The position numbers and the translations under genes were made by a program. Positions 18,756-28,334 of a stretch of DNA of 64,000 bases are shown here, piece by piece. The notes under the pieces are model-generated. The model saw only the letters and a list, made by a program, of their open reading frames with translations, did not search any database and was not told the origin of the DNA. The stretch is from Chryseobacterium sp. JJR-5R (GTDB lineage: Bacteria > Bacteroidota > Bacteroidia > Flavobacteriales > Weeksellaceae): positions 1,054,001 through 1,118,000 of the forward strand of contig NZ_CP139137.1 of the NCBI RefSeq assembly GCF_034047335.1. The letters run 5' to 3'. Each line of letters begins with the position of its first letter. Within the stretch, counting starts at the first letter, position 1.

Positions 18756-20234
18756 CTATTTGAATTTGAAAATACTTTTAATAAAGTTTTTATTCAAATA
18801 TTCCTCAAGCGGAAAAATCTTGGTGAAATAATTCCCGATAAAAATCAACAGCAAAACAACAGCAGGTTTATAAAGCAGGTTGATGAAATTGTTACTGAAG
18901 TTCGGCAGAACAATGGCTACCGTAATGGCCAGCGTGCAGATAATGGAAACGAAAATCATCTCAATCGTCAGTGGGGAAACCTTAAATACGAAATAATTGA
19001 AGACTACTTTCACCACATTATAAGTGGTTAAAGAGATCGCGGTGGATAAGGCAATGCCGATAAGCTGCAGGTCGGTATTTTTAATGAAATAAAGATTAAG
19101 CCCTACGGTCAGCCCGGCCAGTAAAAGCATTACCAAAATATTGAAGCGGTAGTGTTTTGAAAGTGAAATGATATTGCCGTTGAACCCGGTTGCCAGGTCT
19201 ACAAGCACTGCCGAGCCCCAGATCCAGATCACCGGTTCATATTCCCTCAGCAGGACCCCGTTCTTAGGCATAAACTGGGTCAGAAAAGGAAATCCGACCA
19301 TGATACAAGAGAATAAAACCGCACCTAAAAAATATAAGGTTAAGGACGTTTTCTTATGGAACCGGTCCAGGCCTTCCATATCTCCGTCCGCCAGGTTTTT
19401 ACTGATGATCGGTGCTGAAATGCTAAACAGCCCCAGCTGGGGGATGGAAATCAGGGAAATCAGAGCATACAGAACAGAATAAATGCCATTCTCTTCCATT
19501 CCCATAAACTCGCCGATCATAAAGCTGTTGATGGCCAAATAGTTTCCGAACGTCCCCAGGAACCCGAAGAAACTGTAGTTCAGAAATTCTTTCCAGAAAT
19601 TATCTTTCTTAAAATAGCCGGTGCTGAAATCAAGGCTGACTTTATCTAATTTATTGATGTAATAAATATACCCGGACAGCATCAGTGCAAAAATCCCAAA
19701 GAAAAAAGCCAGCGCAATATTTTGTGACAGTGCAAAATAAAAGAAAAGGCAAAATGCGCCGAGGTTGGCTATTTTAGGAAAAAGGTTATCAAAAATATTG
19801 GAAACCACAATGCGTTTGTAATTGGAGATGTATTTATTGAATACCGCACACAGAGACAAAACAAGAATCAACGGCAGGATAATCCCTTTAATCGTCCAGG
19901 CCTGGGTTTGCAGGAACTTCGGATACAAATAAGGGAGGATGAAAAATGCACCGCAGAAAAGCAGGAAATTAATGAAAACAGCTAGCAGTGACAGCGAGAG
20001 CATATTCTGGTTCCTGCCGTCCTTCTGTACGCTGTGGAAAAACTTTACGTTTGCGTAAGAGATCCCGAAGACCACAAAAGGGACAAGCATTTCTGCCGTC
20101 TGCATGCTGTACCGCAGTTTTCCGTAAAACTCAAAATCATTGGGGAAGATAAAAATCGCAGAGACGGTACCCAACAAGAACCCTACATAGCCGATGATGG
20201 AATATTTGAATCCCTGCCTTGCTACTACACTCAT
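18756..20234 (-). CDS. polysaccharide/oligosaccharide flippase (Wzx/MATE-like)
   Basis: Inner-membrane transporter of lipid-linked glycans. The protein has 492 residues and about twelve to fourteen hydrophobic segments starting at GFKYSIIGYVGFLLGTVSAI. It has the N-terminal GxxxR-type opening and the central SIPQLGLFSISAPIISKNLADGD-like region seen in the polysaccharide-biosynthesis transporter family. The FkbM gene lies four bases upstream on the same strand, so these two form an operon. No Wzy-type polymerase is seen within the window, so which glycan is exported cannot be stated. Confidence 0.85.
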   Translation of the reverse strand: MSVVARQGFKYSIIGYVGFLLGTVSAIFIFPNDFEFYGKLRYSMQTAEMLVPFVVFGISYANVKFFHSVQKDGRNQNMLSLSLLAVFINFLLFCGAFFILPYLYPKFLQTQAWTIKGIILPLILVLSLCAVFNKYISNYKRIVVSNIFDNLFPKIANLGAFCLFFYFALSQNIALAFFFGIFALMLSGYIYYINKLDKVSLDFSTGYFKKDNFWKEFLNYSFFGFLGTFGNYLAINSFMIGEFMGMEENGIYSVLYALISLISIPQLGLFSISAPIISKNLADGDMEGLDRFHKKTSLTLYFLGAVLFSCIMVGFPFLTQFMPKNGVLLREYEPVIWIWGSAVLVDLATGFNGNIISLSKHYRFNILVMLLLAGLTVGLNLYFIKNTDLQLIGIALSTAISLTTYNVVKVVFNYFVFKVSPLTIEMIFVSIICTLAITVAIVLPNFSNNFINLLYKPAVVLLLIFIGNYFTKIFPLEEYLNKNFIKSIFKFK

Positions 20235-20238
20235 GCTT

Positions 20239-21033
20239 TTACTGACTTTTAGGAATGAAAATGATGTTGTTGATATATTCTGTCTTGTTTTTTTCGTCGC
20301 CGGTGTTTTTCAGCAGAACGGATTCCGTCAGTTTTTCAAGTTCAAAAGTATGGCGGTTCAGGTAATGGGCATTATAATTCCAGGATTCAACTTCGGCGAT
20401 TTCTTTCCAGATCGGTGTATCGTGATGCCTCTGTTCCATTTCCACCATTAAAGTGGGGGAGAACTGCCGGATGATTTCCTTAGCACCCAGAAGGGTTTTC
20501 ATTTCATTGCCTTCTACGTCTATCTTGATAAAATCCAGGCGTTGGAAATGCTCAATGGCAGCCCAGTCATCCAGCTTAATCACCTTTACCTGCTCGGTAT
20601 AGCTTTTCTCTTCGCCTTTTTCCCTGTAGTCAACGTTCAGGGTTCCTCTGGATGCCACCGTTTTACCGTTGATCACAGGAACTTTAAATTCGGCAGTGGT
20701 ATTTTCGTCAGACAGCGCAAGAGGAAGGATCCTCATGGCCGGGAACAGTCTTTTCAGACGTCTGTACAGCTTTTTATTCGGCTCAAAAGCATAAATATGC
20801 TCATGGTCCAGCCTGTTTTCCAACTGATACAGAAAAGTTCCCACGTTTGCGCCGATGTCAAGAATTACGGCATTCTTAGGTAAAAATTCCTTAATCCATA
20901 CCAGTTCCGGCTCTACGTTTCTTTCAGAAAAATTTTCTTTATTGAGATGGGTCAGGCTTTTAAAAAATCTTTTCTTATAAAAACTCGGACTGATATACTG
21001 CAGTTTTTCGGCAATTCTTTGATACAGGGACAT
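20239..21033 (-). CDS. FkbM-family methyltransferase
   Basis: SAM-dependent methyltransferase, often O-methylating sugars in surface glycans. SAM-binding motif VILDIGANVGTF with an acidic end at YAFEPN; the FkbM-typical LDFIKIDVEGNEMKTLLGA follows near residues 175-193. Length 264 residues from the ATG at 21033. A longer reading from 21057 would use a TTG that is really the end of the TATATTTG promoter, so it is rejected. First gene of a two-gene operon with the flippase. Confidence 0.87.
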   Translation of the reverse strand: MSLYQRIAEKLQYISPSFYKKRFFKSLTHLNKENFSERNVEPELVWIKEFLPKNAVILDIGANVGTFLYQLENRLDHEHIYAFEPNKKLYRRLKRLFPAMRILPLALSDENTTAEFKVPVINGKTVASRGTLNVDYREKGEEKSYTEQVKVIKLDDWAAIEHFQRLDFIKIDVEGNEMKTLLGAKEIIRQFSPTLMVEMEQRHHDTPIWKEIAEVESWNYNAHYLNRHTFELEKLTESVLLKNTGDEKNKTEYINNIIFIPKSQ

Positions 21034-21054
21034 TGTTACACTTTTGACAGGTGG

Positions 21055-21062
21055 CAAATATA
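21055..21062 (-). promoter_or_regulatory. -7 element of the FkbM-flippase operon
   Basis: TATATTTG followed by C on the minus strand, about 22 bases before the ATG at 21033. Confidence 0.6.
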
Positions 21063-21168
21063 CGCAAAAATGTTAAATTACTGTTAAAATATCGGCTATT
21101 TAAAATTTTGATTATCAGTGTTTTATATTTTATTCGGATGGTTACAAAATATAACCGATATAAAGCGG

Positions 21169-21837
21169 TTACGGGATGAGCGGGGCGTTAAGGAAATCAT
21201 TCAGCGGTTTCATAATTGCATAAATTCCCGTTAATTTTTTTACAGCGTCTTTATCCATCAGTTCCCCGTCTTTCAGATAATGTACGACAATAAAGCTTTT
21301 CAGTTTCAGGTATTCTGCCATCGGGTCTTCTTTTTCAAAGCCCTGGGGAATCTTTTTCAGCTTGTCATCCTGGTCAAGTTTCGGAAAATATTTCTTGAAA
21401 TCCTTATGGTTTAAAACTTTAAGGAATTCCTGCCCGTACAGGGAAATTTCTTTCCTTAATGTTTTTAAGTCAGAGGATTCAGGCATATAGATTCCTCCGG
21501 CAATAAAAGATTTTCCGGGTTCCAGGTGAAGGTAATATCCGCCTTTCCGGCTGCCTTTGCCCATTCCCAGGGAAGCACCGAAATTGGTTTTATACGGGAC
21601 TTTATCTTTTGAGAACCGGGTATCACGGTAAATCCTGAACAGCGATTTCTTGGCATCGATCTTTGCCAATTCCGGATCAAATTCAGACATGGAAACGATC
21701 AGGTCTTCCAGGAATACAATGATGTTTTCCCGGGCTTCTGTATAAAGGTATTTGTTGTCAGCAAACCATTCGCGGTTGTTATGGACCGTAATTTTTTCAA
21801 GAAAATCAAAAACGTGCGGGGAAATTGAAGCCGGCAT
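21169..21837 (-). CDS. DUF2461 family protein
   Basis: Function unknown. The protein has 222 residues, the usual length. Recognisable family features are the N-terminal FDFLEKITVHNNREWFADNK, FRIYRDTRFSKDKVPYKTNFGA, and GGYYLHLEPGKSFIAGGIYMP. Members occur in bacteria and fungi without an assigned role. It has no signal peptide and is a single gene between the FkbM operon and a divergent helicase gene. The start is ATG (MPASISPHVFDF). Confidence 0.9.
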   Translation of the reverse strand: MPASISPHVFDFLEKITVHNNREWFADNKYLYTEARENIIVFLEDLIVSMSEFDPELAKIDAKKSLFRIYRDTRFSKDKVPYKTNFGASLGMGKGSRKGGYYLHLEPGKSFIAGGIYMPESSDLKTLRKEISLYGQEFLKVLNHKDFKKYFPKLDQDDKLKKIPQGFEKEDPMAEYLKLKSFIVVHYLKDGELMDKDAVKKLTGIYAIMKPLNDFLNAPLIP

Positions 21838-22064
21838 AAGATATTTTTAGGTCAAATATACTTAAAACGGATGATAAAAGTGGCTGTTGCAGTTATGGAA
21901 ACAGGTTTCTAAGGGCAGTGAAATGAAGATAGGAAAGAATATTAATTAGATAAATAGTAAAAAAAACAGAGTTTTAATGTAAAAATTATAAAAGAATAAT
22001 GGTATTTGAACGTTAAATTATTATATCTGTAACCAAAGTTAAAACATAATTCAAATAATAGTTG

Positions 22065-22072
22065 TATCTTTG
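22065..22072 (+). promoter_or_regulatory. -7 element of the DEAD-box helicase gene
   Basis: TATCTTTG followed by C, 20 bases before the ATG at 22093. Confidence 0.6.
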
Positions 22073-22092
22073 CAAAAATTTTAAAATATTTA

Positions 22093-23796
22093 ATGAATTT
22101 ATTTACGGAGTCCAATTTAAGTCCTGACATTCTTAAGGCCATTGGCGAACTGGGTTATGAAAGCCCGACAGAAATCCAAAAACAGACTATCCCTTTCATT
22201 CTTTCAGATATTCGCGATTTGATCGCACTTGCGCAGACAGGGACAGGCAAAACAGCAGCGTTTTCGCTTCCGATTTTGGATATGATTGACGATACGAGTC
22301 GCAAAATCCAATTTTTGGTGCTTTGTCCGACACGGGAATTATGTCTTCAGATTACGAAAGACATTAAAAACTATTCCAAATACATGAAAGACATCAAGAC
22401 TACAGCAGTCTACGGTGGAAGCAGTATTATGGATCAGATGAGGTCACTGAAGGACAAGCCGCAGATTATTGTGGGGACTCCGGGAAGGGTAATTGACCTT
22501 ATCAACAGAAAAGCACTTGACTTTTCCGCCATTCACTGGCTGGTTTTGGATGAAGCCGACGAAATGCTTTCCATGGGGTTCAAAGACGAACTGGAAACTA
22601 TTTTAAGTGAAACTCCTGAAACGAAGCAGACGTTCTTATTCTCTGCAACGATGAGTAAGGAAGTGGAAAGAATTTCTAAAAATTACCTGACACAACCACA
22701 CAGGATTTCTGTAGGTTCCATTAACGAGGTTAAGAAGAACATCAAGCATGAATACTATGTGGCAGGGTACCGCCAGAAAAAAGAAGCGTTAAAGCGTCTT
22801 ATCGATGCCAACCCCAACCAGTATTCAATTATTTTCTGCAGAACCAGGATGGAGACGCAGGAAGTTGCTGATTTCCTGATGCAGAACGGCTATGCGGCAG
22901 ATGCGCTTCACGGTGATCTTTCCCAGGCGCAGAGGGATACGGTAATGAAGAAATTCAGACTGAAAAATATTGATATCCTTGTAGCAACAGACGTTGCAGC
23001 GAGAGGACTGGATGTAGATTCACTGACGCATGTTGTGCATTATTCTTTACCTGATGATCCTGAAGTATTCGTTCACAGAAGCGGAAGAACAGGAAGGGCA
23101 GGAAAAGACGGTATTTCTATTTCTTTGATTAAGCCTGAAGAAAGCAGAAAACTGAAGCAGATCAAGGCGGTGACTAAAATTGAAATTGCCGAAGGAAGAA
23201 TCCCTACAGGAGACGAGATTATTAAAGCCCAGGTAGGCGGTGTTTTTGAAAGCCTTTTTGAAATACACGAAGATTTCTTTGAATTTGATGATTCTTTAAT
23301 CCCTGATTTATCAGCCTTTACCAAAGAAGAACTTGCCCATAAACTTCTTCAGTTCCAGCTGAAAGACCTTGCACTGTACTACAAAGACAGACATGATGTA
23401 ATTGAACAGAAGCTTAACAGCAGGGATGAAGCAGGAAGAGGAGACCGAAGAGACCGTGACGGCAGAGGACGGGACCGCGACAGAGGTGAAAGAACCGAAA
23501 GAAGCGGCGACAGAAGAGAACGCGGAGGCAAGCCTAAGAAGAGCAATGAAAACATGGTGAGATTTTTCTTTAATCTGGGTAAAAAAGACCAGCTGAAGAA
23601 ACTTGATGTTCTGGATATCATCAACAAAGCAACCTCAACGGGGAAAAGCAAAAAAAGAGCCGAAATAGGCGATATTGAAATTTTAGAGAAATTCTCTTTC
23701 TTTGAAATTGAAAAATCGTTCAAAGGAGATCTTTTAAGCAATATTTCTTCCATGAAATTCAGAGGGAAAGACATGAGGGCTGAAGAGGCTAACTAA
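22093..23796 (+). CDS. DEAD-box RNA helicase with DbpA-type RNA-binding tail
   Basis: ATP-dependent RNA helicase for ribosome assembly or cold-induced RNA unfolding. The core has all motifs in order: the Q motif before AQTGTGKT, PTRELC, GTPGRVIDL, DEAD, SAT, and in domain 2 ARGLD and HRSGRTGRAG. Between about residues 440 and 490 is a linker rich in Arg, Asp and Gly, then a domain like the DbpA RNA-binding fold (MVRFFFNLGKKDQ ... SSMKFRGKDMRAEE). Total 567 residues. The architecture is that of DeaD/CsdA or DbpA homologues in Bacteroidetes; which one is not settled by sequence alone. Confidence 0.93.
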   Translation: MNLFTESNLSPDILKAIGELGYESPTEIQKQTIPFILSDIRDLIALAQTGTGKTAAFSLPILDMIDDTSRKIQFLVLCPTRELCLQITKDIKNYSKYMKDIKTTAVYGGSSIMDQMRSLKDKPQIIVGTPGRVIDLINRKALDFSAIHWLVLDEADEMLSMGFKDELETILSETPETKQTFLFSATMSKEVERISKNYLTQPHRISVGSINEVKKNIKHEYYVAGYRQKKEALKRLIDANPNQYSIIFCRTRMETQEVADFLMQNGYAADALHGDLSQAQRDTVMKKFRLKNIDILVATDVAARGLDVDSLTHVVHYSLPDDPEVFVHRSGRTGRAGKDGISISLIKPEESRKLKQIKAVTKIEIAEGRIPTGDEIIKAQVGGVFESLFEIHEDFFEFDDSLIPDLSAFTKEELAHKLLQFQLKDLALYYKDRHDVIEQKLNSRDEAGRGDRRDRDGRGRDRDRGERTERSGDRRERGGKPKKSNENMVRFFFNLGKKDQLKKLDVLDIINKATSTGKSKKRAEIGDIEILEKFSFFEIEKSFKGDLLSNISSMKFRGKDMRAEEAN

Positions 23797-23814
23797 ACTC
23801 ATTCTCAGTAATAT

Positions 23815-23840
23815 AAACCGGCTTAAAGGCCGGTTTTTTT
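23815..23840 (+). terminator. terminator after the helicase gene
   Basis: AAACCGGC/GCCGGTTT stem with loop TTAAAG, then seven T. Confidence 0.85.
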
Positions 23841-23945
23841 GTACCCGGTCCTGTGGTATGTTCAATGTTAACAAAACTTAACGTTATATGCTTTTTGTTA
23901 AGATGCTTTTTTAGGAAATTTGCACAAAATTATAAATACTTAAAA

Positions 23946-24584
23946 ATGGGAATTGGTAATATTTTCCACGCTTTTCAACCCAAAGATAAAATCTTCTTTG
24001 TGCTTTTTGAAAAAGTAACTGAAAACCTGGTTGCAATGTCTGAAGAGTTTAACACCGGAATCAAAGACTTCGATCTTAATGATGATTCCATGTTGAAGAA
24101 AATGAGCGACTATGAGCACAAAAATGATGAGCTGACACACGAAATCTTTGTAGAGCTTGGTAAAAACTTCATTACGCCTTTTGACAGAGAAGATATTCAC
24201 ACGCTGGCAACGGGACTGGATGATATTGCTGATTACATCTACGCTTCCACAAAATACATTTTCCTGTACAAATCGCCTGAAATGAAGGCATATTCAGATT
24301 TTTCCCTGCTGATTCACAAGGCATGCCTTGAAATCCAGAATGCGATGAAGAACCTGAAAGGCTTCAGAAACATGGAACAGGTAAAAGAGGCTTGTATCAA
24401 AGTGAATTCTATTGAAAACATCGCAGACGACCTGCTTTCCAACTCCATGGTGGAACTGTTCGAAACAAACGATGCCATTAATATCATCAAAATTTCATCC
24501 GTACTTAATTATCTTGAAGTGGTTACTGACAAAGCAGAAGATGTGGCCAACACGATTGAGAACATCATGATCAAATACGCTTAA
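23946..24584 (+). CDS. DUF47/PhoU-like accessory protein of a PiT transporter
   Basis: All-alpha PhoU-like protein, 212 residues from the ATG at 23946, opening MGIGNIFHAFQPKDKIFFVL. It has DUF47 traits: repeated acidic helices, the segment TGLDDIADYIYASTKYIFLY, and KAEDVANTIENIMIKYA at the end. Proteins of this family are encoded next to PiT phosphate transporters and are thought to modulate them. Here the transporter gene follows after 20 bases. Earlier in-frame starts at 23853 would add a leader without family similarity and are rejected. Confidence 0.9.
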   Translation: MGIGNIFHAFQPKDKIFFVLFEKVTENLVAMSEEFNTGIKDFDLNDDSMLKKMSDYEHKNDELTHEIFVELGKNFITPFDREDIHTLATGLDDIADYIYASTKYIFLYKSPEMKAYSDFSLLIHKACLEIQNAMKNLKGFRNMEQVKEACIKVNSIENIADDLLSNSMVELFETNDAINIIKISSVLNYLEVVTDKAEDVANTIENIMIKYA

Positions 24585-24604
24585 TTAATCATTATAATTA
24601 AAAA

Positions 24605-25747
24605 ATGGAATTTCCTATTTTACTGATAGTTATTATTGCGCTGGCTTTGATCTTCGATTACATCAATGGGTTCCATGATGCCGCCAATTCAATTGCAACT
24701 ATTGTTTCTACAAAAGTATTAACTCCGTTTCAGGCCGTACTTTGGGCAGCGCTCTGGAACTTTGCGGCTTTCTTTATTGCAGCATACATCATTGGAGAAT
24801 TTAAAATCGGTAACACGATTGCCAAAACCGTCAACGAGAATTTTATTACCCTTGAAGTTATATTTTCAGGACTGGTTGCAGCCATTGCCTGGAACCTTTT
24901 AACCTGGTGGTTCGGGATTCCGTCCTCTTCGTCGCACACGTTGATCGGCGGGTTTTTAGGGGCGGCCTTAATGCATGCTTTTATGATGGATTACCATGAT
25001 GTGGCAGCCGCCCAGCCCGGATTGGGATTCTGGGAGACTTCGAAGGAAGCTTTAAACCAGGTGACCCAGCAGAGTGTCGTGAAATTTGATAAGGTAATTC
25101 CTATTTTCCTGTTCATTTTCATGGCTCCTATCGTAGGGATGATTATCTCGATTATCATCACATTAATTATTGTTCACCTGTATAAGAGGTCAAACCCGTA
25201 CAAAGCGGATAAATCTTTCAAAAGAATGCAGCTGGCTTCTTCTGCGCTGTTCAGTTTAGGACATGGCCTGAACGATGCCCAGAAAGTTATGGGAATTATC
25301 GGTGCTGCCGTTATCTATTACCACGTAAATATGCTGCAGGATGTTGAGTATCTTAAAATCCCATCTGCAGGGCGTTTTGATCATTTTGCACAACACTACA
25401 TCTGGGTTCCTCTAGTTTCCTTTGTAGCCATTGCACTGGGGACCATGAGCGGCGGATGGAAGATCATCAAGACCATGGGGACGAAAATTACGAAGGTAAC
25501 TTCACTGGAAGGCGTAAGCGCAGAAACTGCAGGAGCCATTACCTTGTTTATTACAGACCATTTCGGTATCCCTGTATCCACAACACATACCATAACCGGT
25601 TCTATCATCGGGGTAGGATTAACAAAAAGGATTTCTGCCGTACGATGGGGGATTACCGTAAGCCTTCTTTGGGCATGGGTATTAACCATTCCTATTTCAG
25701 CGATTGTTGCTGCAATTACCTATCTGGTGGTTACTTTTTTATCTTAA
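24605..25747 (+). CDS. low-affinity inorganic phosphate transporter, PiT family
   Basis: Inner-membrane symporter for phosphate (or metal-phosphate). The protein has 380 residues with about ten membrane spans and both copies of the PiT signature: DYINGFHDAANSIATIVSTK near the start and GLNDAQKVMGIIG in the middle. It also has the repeated SSSSHTLIGG and PVSTTHTITGS motifs. The companion DUF47 gene lies directly upstream in the same operon. The sequence does not tell sodium from proton coupling. Confidence 0.94.
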   Translation: MEFPILLIVIIALALIFDYINGFHDAANSIATIVSTKVLTPFQAVLWAALWNFAAFFIAAYIIGEFKIGNTIAKTVNENFITLEVIFSGLVAAIAWNLLTWWFGIPSSSSHTLIGGFLGAALMHAFMMDYHDVAAAQPGLGFWETSKEALNQVTQQSVVKFDKVIPIFLFIFMAPIVGMIISIIITLIIVHLYKRSNPYKADKSFKRMQLASSALFSLGHGLNDAQKVMGIIGAAVIYYHVNMLQDVEYLKIPSAGRFDHFAQHYIWVPLVSFVAIALGTMSGGWKIIKTMGTKITKVTSLEGVSAETAGAITLFITDHFGIPVSTTHTITGSIIGVGLTKRISAVRWGITVSLLWAWVLTIPISAIVAAITYLVVTFLS

Positions 25748-25770
25748 AACACATTCTAATATAATAATTG

Positions 25771-25804
25771 ACTTTGCTCATTCATGTGGGCAAAGTTTTT
25801 TTTG
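25771..25804 (+). terminator. terminator after the phosphate transporter gene
   Basis: ACTTTGC pairs with GCAAAGT across a 12-base loop, followed by a long T run. Confidence 0.7.
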
Positions 25805-25847
25805 GCTGATCCGATACGTATCGGTCATATTTTTGAAATCAGAGACT

Positions 25848-26189
25848 GTTAAGTTTTTTCAAAGGAATAATTTCTCACAGGTTATATACATTAGACAGGC
25901 CATAGCGTCCGGATCAAACAGTACCCAAAGCCGGGCACGGTACGAAATCGTAGATTCCGCATCAAATGATTCTTCAGTCTGTACTGTAGCTTCAAGAGGA
26001 TACAGTGAACCGTCTACCGAAACAAACAATGATTCTTCAGGAGGCCCTGCACTGTGTATCATCAGTACAGGAACCTCCGCCAAAACGGTTAAGCTCAGGA
26101 TTACAGGGAAAAGAAATGATGCGAATATAGTCACCGCTTCCATTGCAGACCCTTACGCGGAAACAGCGGTGATGATTCAGGAGCTGTAA
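25848..26189 (+). pseudogene. 3' fragment of a secreted beta-rich protein
   Basis: An open frame with no credible start lies between two terminators. Its peptide is Ser/Thr/Asn-rich and strand-like (SRARYEIVDSASNDSSV, GTSAKTVKLRITGKR, ending AETAVMIQEL). This resembles the C-terminal head of flavobacterial stalk-type secreted proteins. No signal peptide, ribosome site or promoter of its own is visible. I infer a truncated gene remnant. The left boundary is approximate. The resemblance is by eye only. Confidence 0.4.
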
Positions 26190-26256
26190 TATTTTCCATA
26201 TAAATTCCGCATATTTATCAAGATTATTTCCCGGAACTGCAAAAGAAGTTTTAATT

Positions 26257-26285
26257 AAATCTTCATCCTTTGATGAAGATTTTTG
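26257..26285 (+). terminator. terminator following the beta-rich remnant
   Basis: AAATCTTCATC pairs with GATGAAGATTT around CTTT, then T residues. It implies the remnant once ended a transcript. Confidence 0.7.
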
Positions 26286-26308
26286 TTTTACCAACCCCCG
26301 AAAAACCG

Positions 26309-26316
26309 TATTTTTG
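26309..26316 (+). promoter_or_regulatory. -7 element of the prenyl synthase gene
   Basis: TATTTTTG; its TTG is in frame with the gene but the ATG at 26335 is the start. Confidence 0.55.
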
Positions 26317-26334
26317 TTTAAACGATTAGATTTT

Positions 26335-27306
26335 ATGGAATTTTTAGACCGATACCAACAGATTGTTGCGGATGCCATTACCAAATATACTTTTAAAGAC
26401 AAGCCTGCCGAACTGTATGAACCGATGAACTACATTATTTCGCACGGTGGAAAACGCCTTCGTCCGATCATGGTTCTCATGGCCTGTGATTTATTCGGCG
26501 GAGATCTTAAAGAGGCGATCAAACCTGCCCTGGCCATCGAATTTTTCCATAACTTCACGCTGATCCATGATGATATTATGGATGAGGCTCCTTTAAGAAG
26601 AAACAAGCCTACGATCCATACCCTGCACGGGATCAATGTAGGGATTCTTTCCGGAGACGGACTGATGCTGAAAGCCTATAAATTTTTTGAAGACCTGGAG
26701 CCTGAGATTTTTAAGGCCTGTATCAGGATTTTCACGCACACAGGGTTGCTTTTATGCGAAGGCCAGCAGTATGATATTAATTTTGAGAGTCAGGAAAACG
26801 TCACTTTTGATGATTACATCAGAATGATTACCTATAAAACAGGAGTCCTGAGCGCCTGTTCGTTTGAAATCGGGGCCATGATTGCAAAAGCCAATTTTAA
26901 GGATGCGAAATCCATCTTTAATTTCGGGAAGCATATCGGGATTGCTTTTCAGATTATGGATGATTACCTTGATGTATTCGGGGACCAGGCACAGTTCGGG
27001 AAGAAGCATGCGGGGGATATCTATGAGAATAAGAAAACCGTTCTTTATCTGATGGCAAAAGAACATGCAACAGAGGAAGAAAGAAAAGAGCTGGATTACT
27101 GGTATTCTAAAAAAACCGATAATATTGATAAAGTGTATGGGGTGGAAAAGATTTTCAGAAGGACAAAAGTAGATGAAAAAGCATTGAGGCTTATTGAAAA
27201 GCACAATGAAATAGGGCAGAGCTACCTTGAAAAAATTGATATTCCGGACGAAAAGAAAAAACCTTTTACAGAACTGGCCAATTATTTGTTGAGAAGAGAG
27301 AGTTAG
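26335..27306 (+). CDS. polyprenyl (isoprenyl) diphosphate synthase
   Basis: Condenses isopentenyl diphosphate with an allylic primer. The protein has 323 residues from the ATG at 26335. It contains YIISHGGKRLRPIMVLMA, the first Asp-rich motif LIHDDIMDEAPLRR and the second IMDDYLDVFGD, followed by the KKTVLYLMA-type region. Bulky residues (F and T) sit four and five positions before the first DD, as often found in shorter-chain synthases, but chain length cannot be fixed from sequence. It could feed undecaprenyl, quinone or carotenoid pathways. Confidence 0.92.
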   Translation: MEFLDRYQQIVADAITKYTFKDKPAELYEPMNYIISHGGKRLRPIMVLMACDLFGGDLKEAIKPALAIEFFHNFTLIHDDIMDEAPLRRNKPTIHTLHGINVGILSGDGLMLKAYKFFEDLEPEIFKACIRIFTHTGLLLCEGQQYDINFESQENVTFDDYIRMITYKTGVLSACSFEIGAMIAKANFKDAKSIFNFGKHIGIAFQIMDDYLDVFGDQAQFGKKHAGDIYENKKTVLYLMAKEHATEEERKELDYWYSKKTDNIDKVYGVEKIFRRTKVDEKALRLIEKHNEIGQSYLEKIDIPDEKKKPFTELANYLLRRES

Positions 27307-27374
27307 GTGAGCGGATTCAGGCCGGAGAATATGGATCTGTAATCTTGTAAAACACCTTTTTACCTTACCTGCCC

Positions 27375-28334
27375 ATGAAATTCAGGACTGAAGTAGAGAT
27401 TAAAGAATCGCAGAAAAAGATTCAGGTTGAAGATAAAATATTTTCAATAGGTTCCTGTTTTGCCTCTGAAATGTCAGATCTGTTTCAGCTCGGGCAGCTG
27501 CAGTCCCTTAACAATCCTTTCGGCACCATCTTTAACCCGTTTTCGATCAGCAATGCAGTGAAAAGGCTGCATGATGCTGAATTTTATATTGAAGACGAGC
27601 TGATCAGCTTTAACGAGGAATTCATTTCCCTCGATCATCATACAGGCTTTGATACACGGTATATTCACCAGACCTTAAAAAAGATCAATGCAGGAATAGA
27701 AGAAGGCAATTCTTTTCTTCAGGATACCGGTTGGGTCATCATCACGTACGGGACTTCATTTATTTATGAGTTTATTCCCAAAAATAAACTGGTGGGTAAC
27801 TGTCATAAAATTCCGCAGAAATTCTTTAAAAAAAGGCTGCTGACCCATCAGGAGATCACAGATTCCATCTACAATACCGTTTTGAACCTGGATGATATCT
27901 GCAAAGACAATGTGCAGATCCTGTTTACCGTTTCACCTGTCCGGCATACCAAAGACGGGATGATTGAAAACCAGCTCAGCAAAGCAAAGCTGATTACAGC
28001 AATCCATGAGATGCTTCCCCAGTTTGAAAACTGCCATTACCTGCCGGTATACGAAATTGTAATGGATGACCTGCGTGATTACCGTTTTTATAATGAAGAT
28101 ATGATCCATCCCAACAGCCAGGCGGTTAACTATATTTTTGATCAGTTCGGGAATGCTTATTTTTCAGAGGATACGAAAGCGTTTATTAAAGAAAACCTTA
28201 ACATCAACAAAGCTTTACAGCACAGGACAGATGATGAAAAAGACCCTAGATATATCGAATTCAGGGAGAAATTAAACCAAAGAATTGAGATCCAGCGTCA
28301 GAAGGTGAAGCACAGAATATTTTCAGATGACTGA
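27375..28334 (+). CDS. GSCFA domain protein
   Basis: Function unknown; GSCFA proteins resemble SGNH/GDSL esterases. The naming motif is present at about residues 26-31 (SIGSCFASEM), followed by NPFGTIFNPFSI and later YGTSFIYEF and FTVSPVRH. A C-terminal Asp-His pair occurs in DMIHPNSQAV, like the SGNH catalytic dyad. The 319 residues match the family length. No signal peptide. It overlaps the following DUF4269 gene by eight bases, and both are probably co-transcribed with tatD. Confidence 0.92.
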   Translation: MKFRTEVEIKESQKKIQVEDKIFSIGSCFASEMSDLFQLGQLQSLNNPFGTIFNPFSISNAVKRLHDAEFYIEDELISFNEEFISLDHHTGFDTRYIHQTLKKINAGIEEGNSFLQDTGWVIITYGTSFIYEFIPKNKLVGNCHKIPQKFFKKRLLTHQEITDSIYNTVLNLDDICKDNVQILFTVSPVRHTKDGMIENQLSKAKLITAIHEMLPQFENCHYLPVYEIVMDDLRDYRFYNEDMIHPNSQAVNYIFDQFGNAYFSEDTKAFIKENLNINKALQHRTDDEKDPRYIEFREKLNQRIEIQRQKVKHRIFSDD

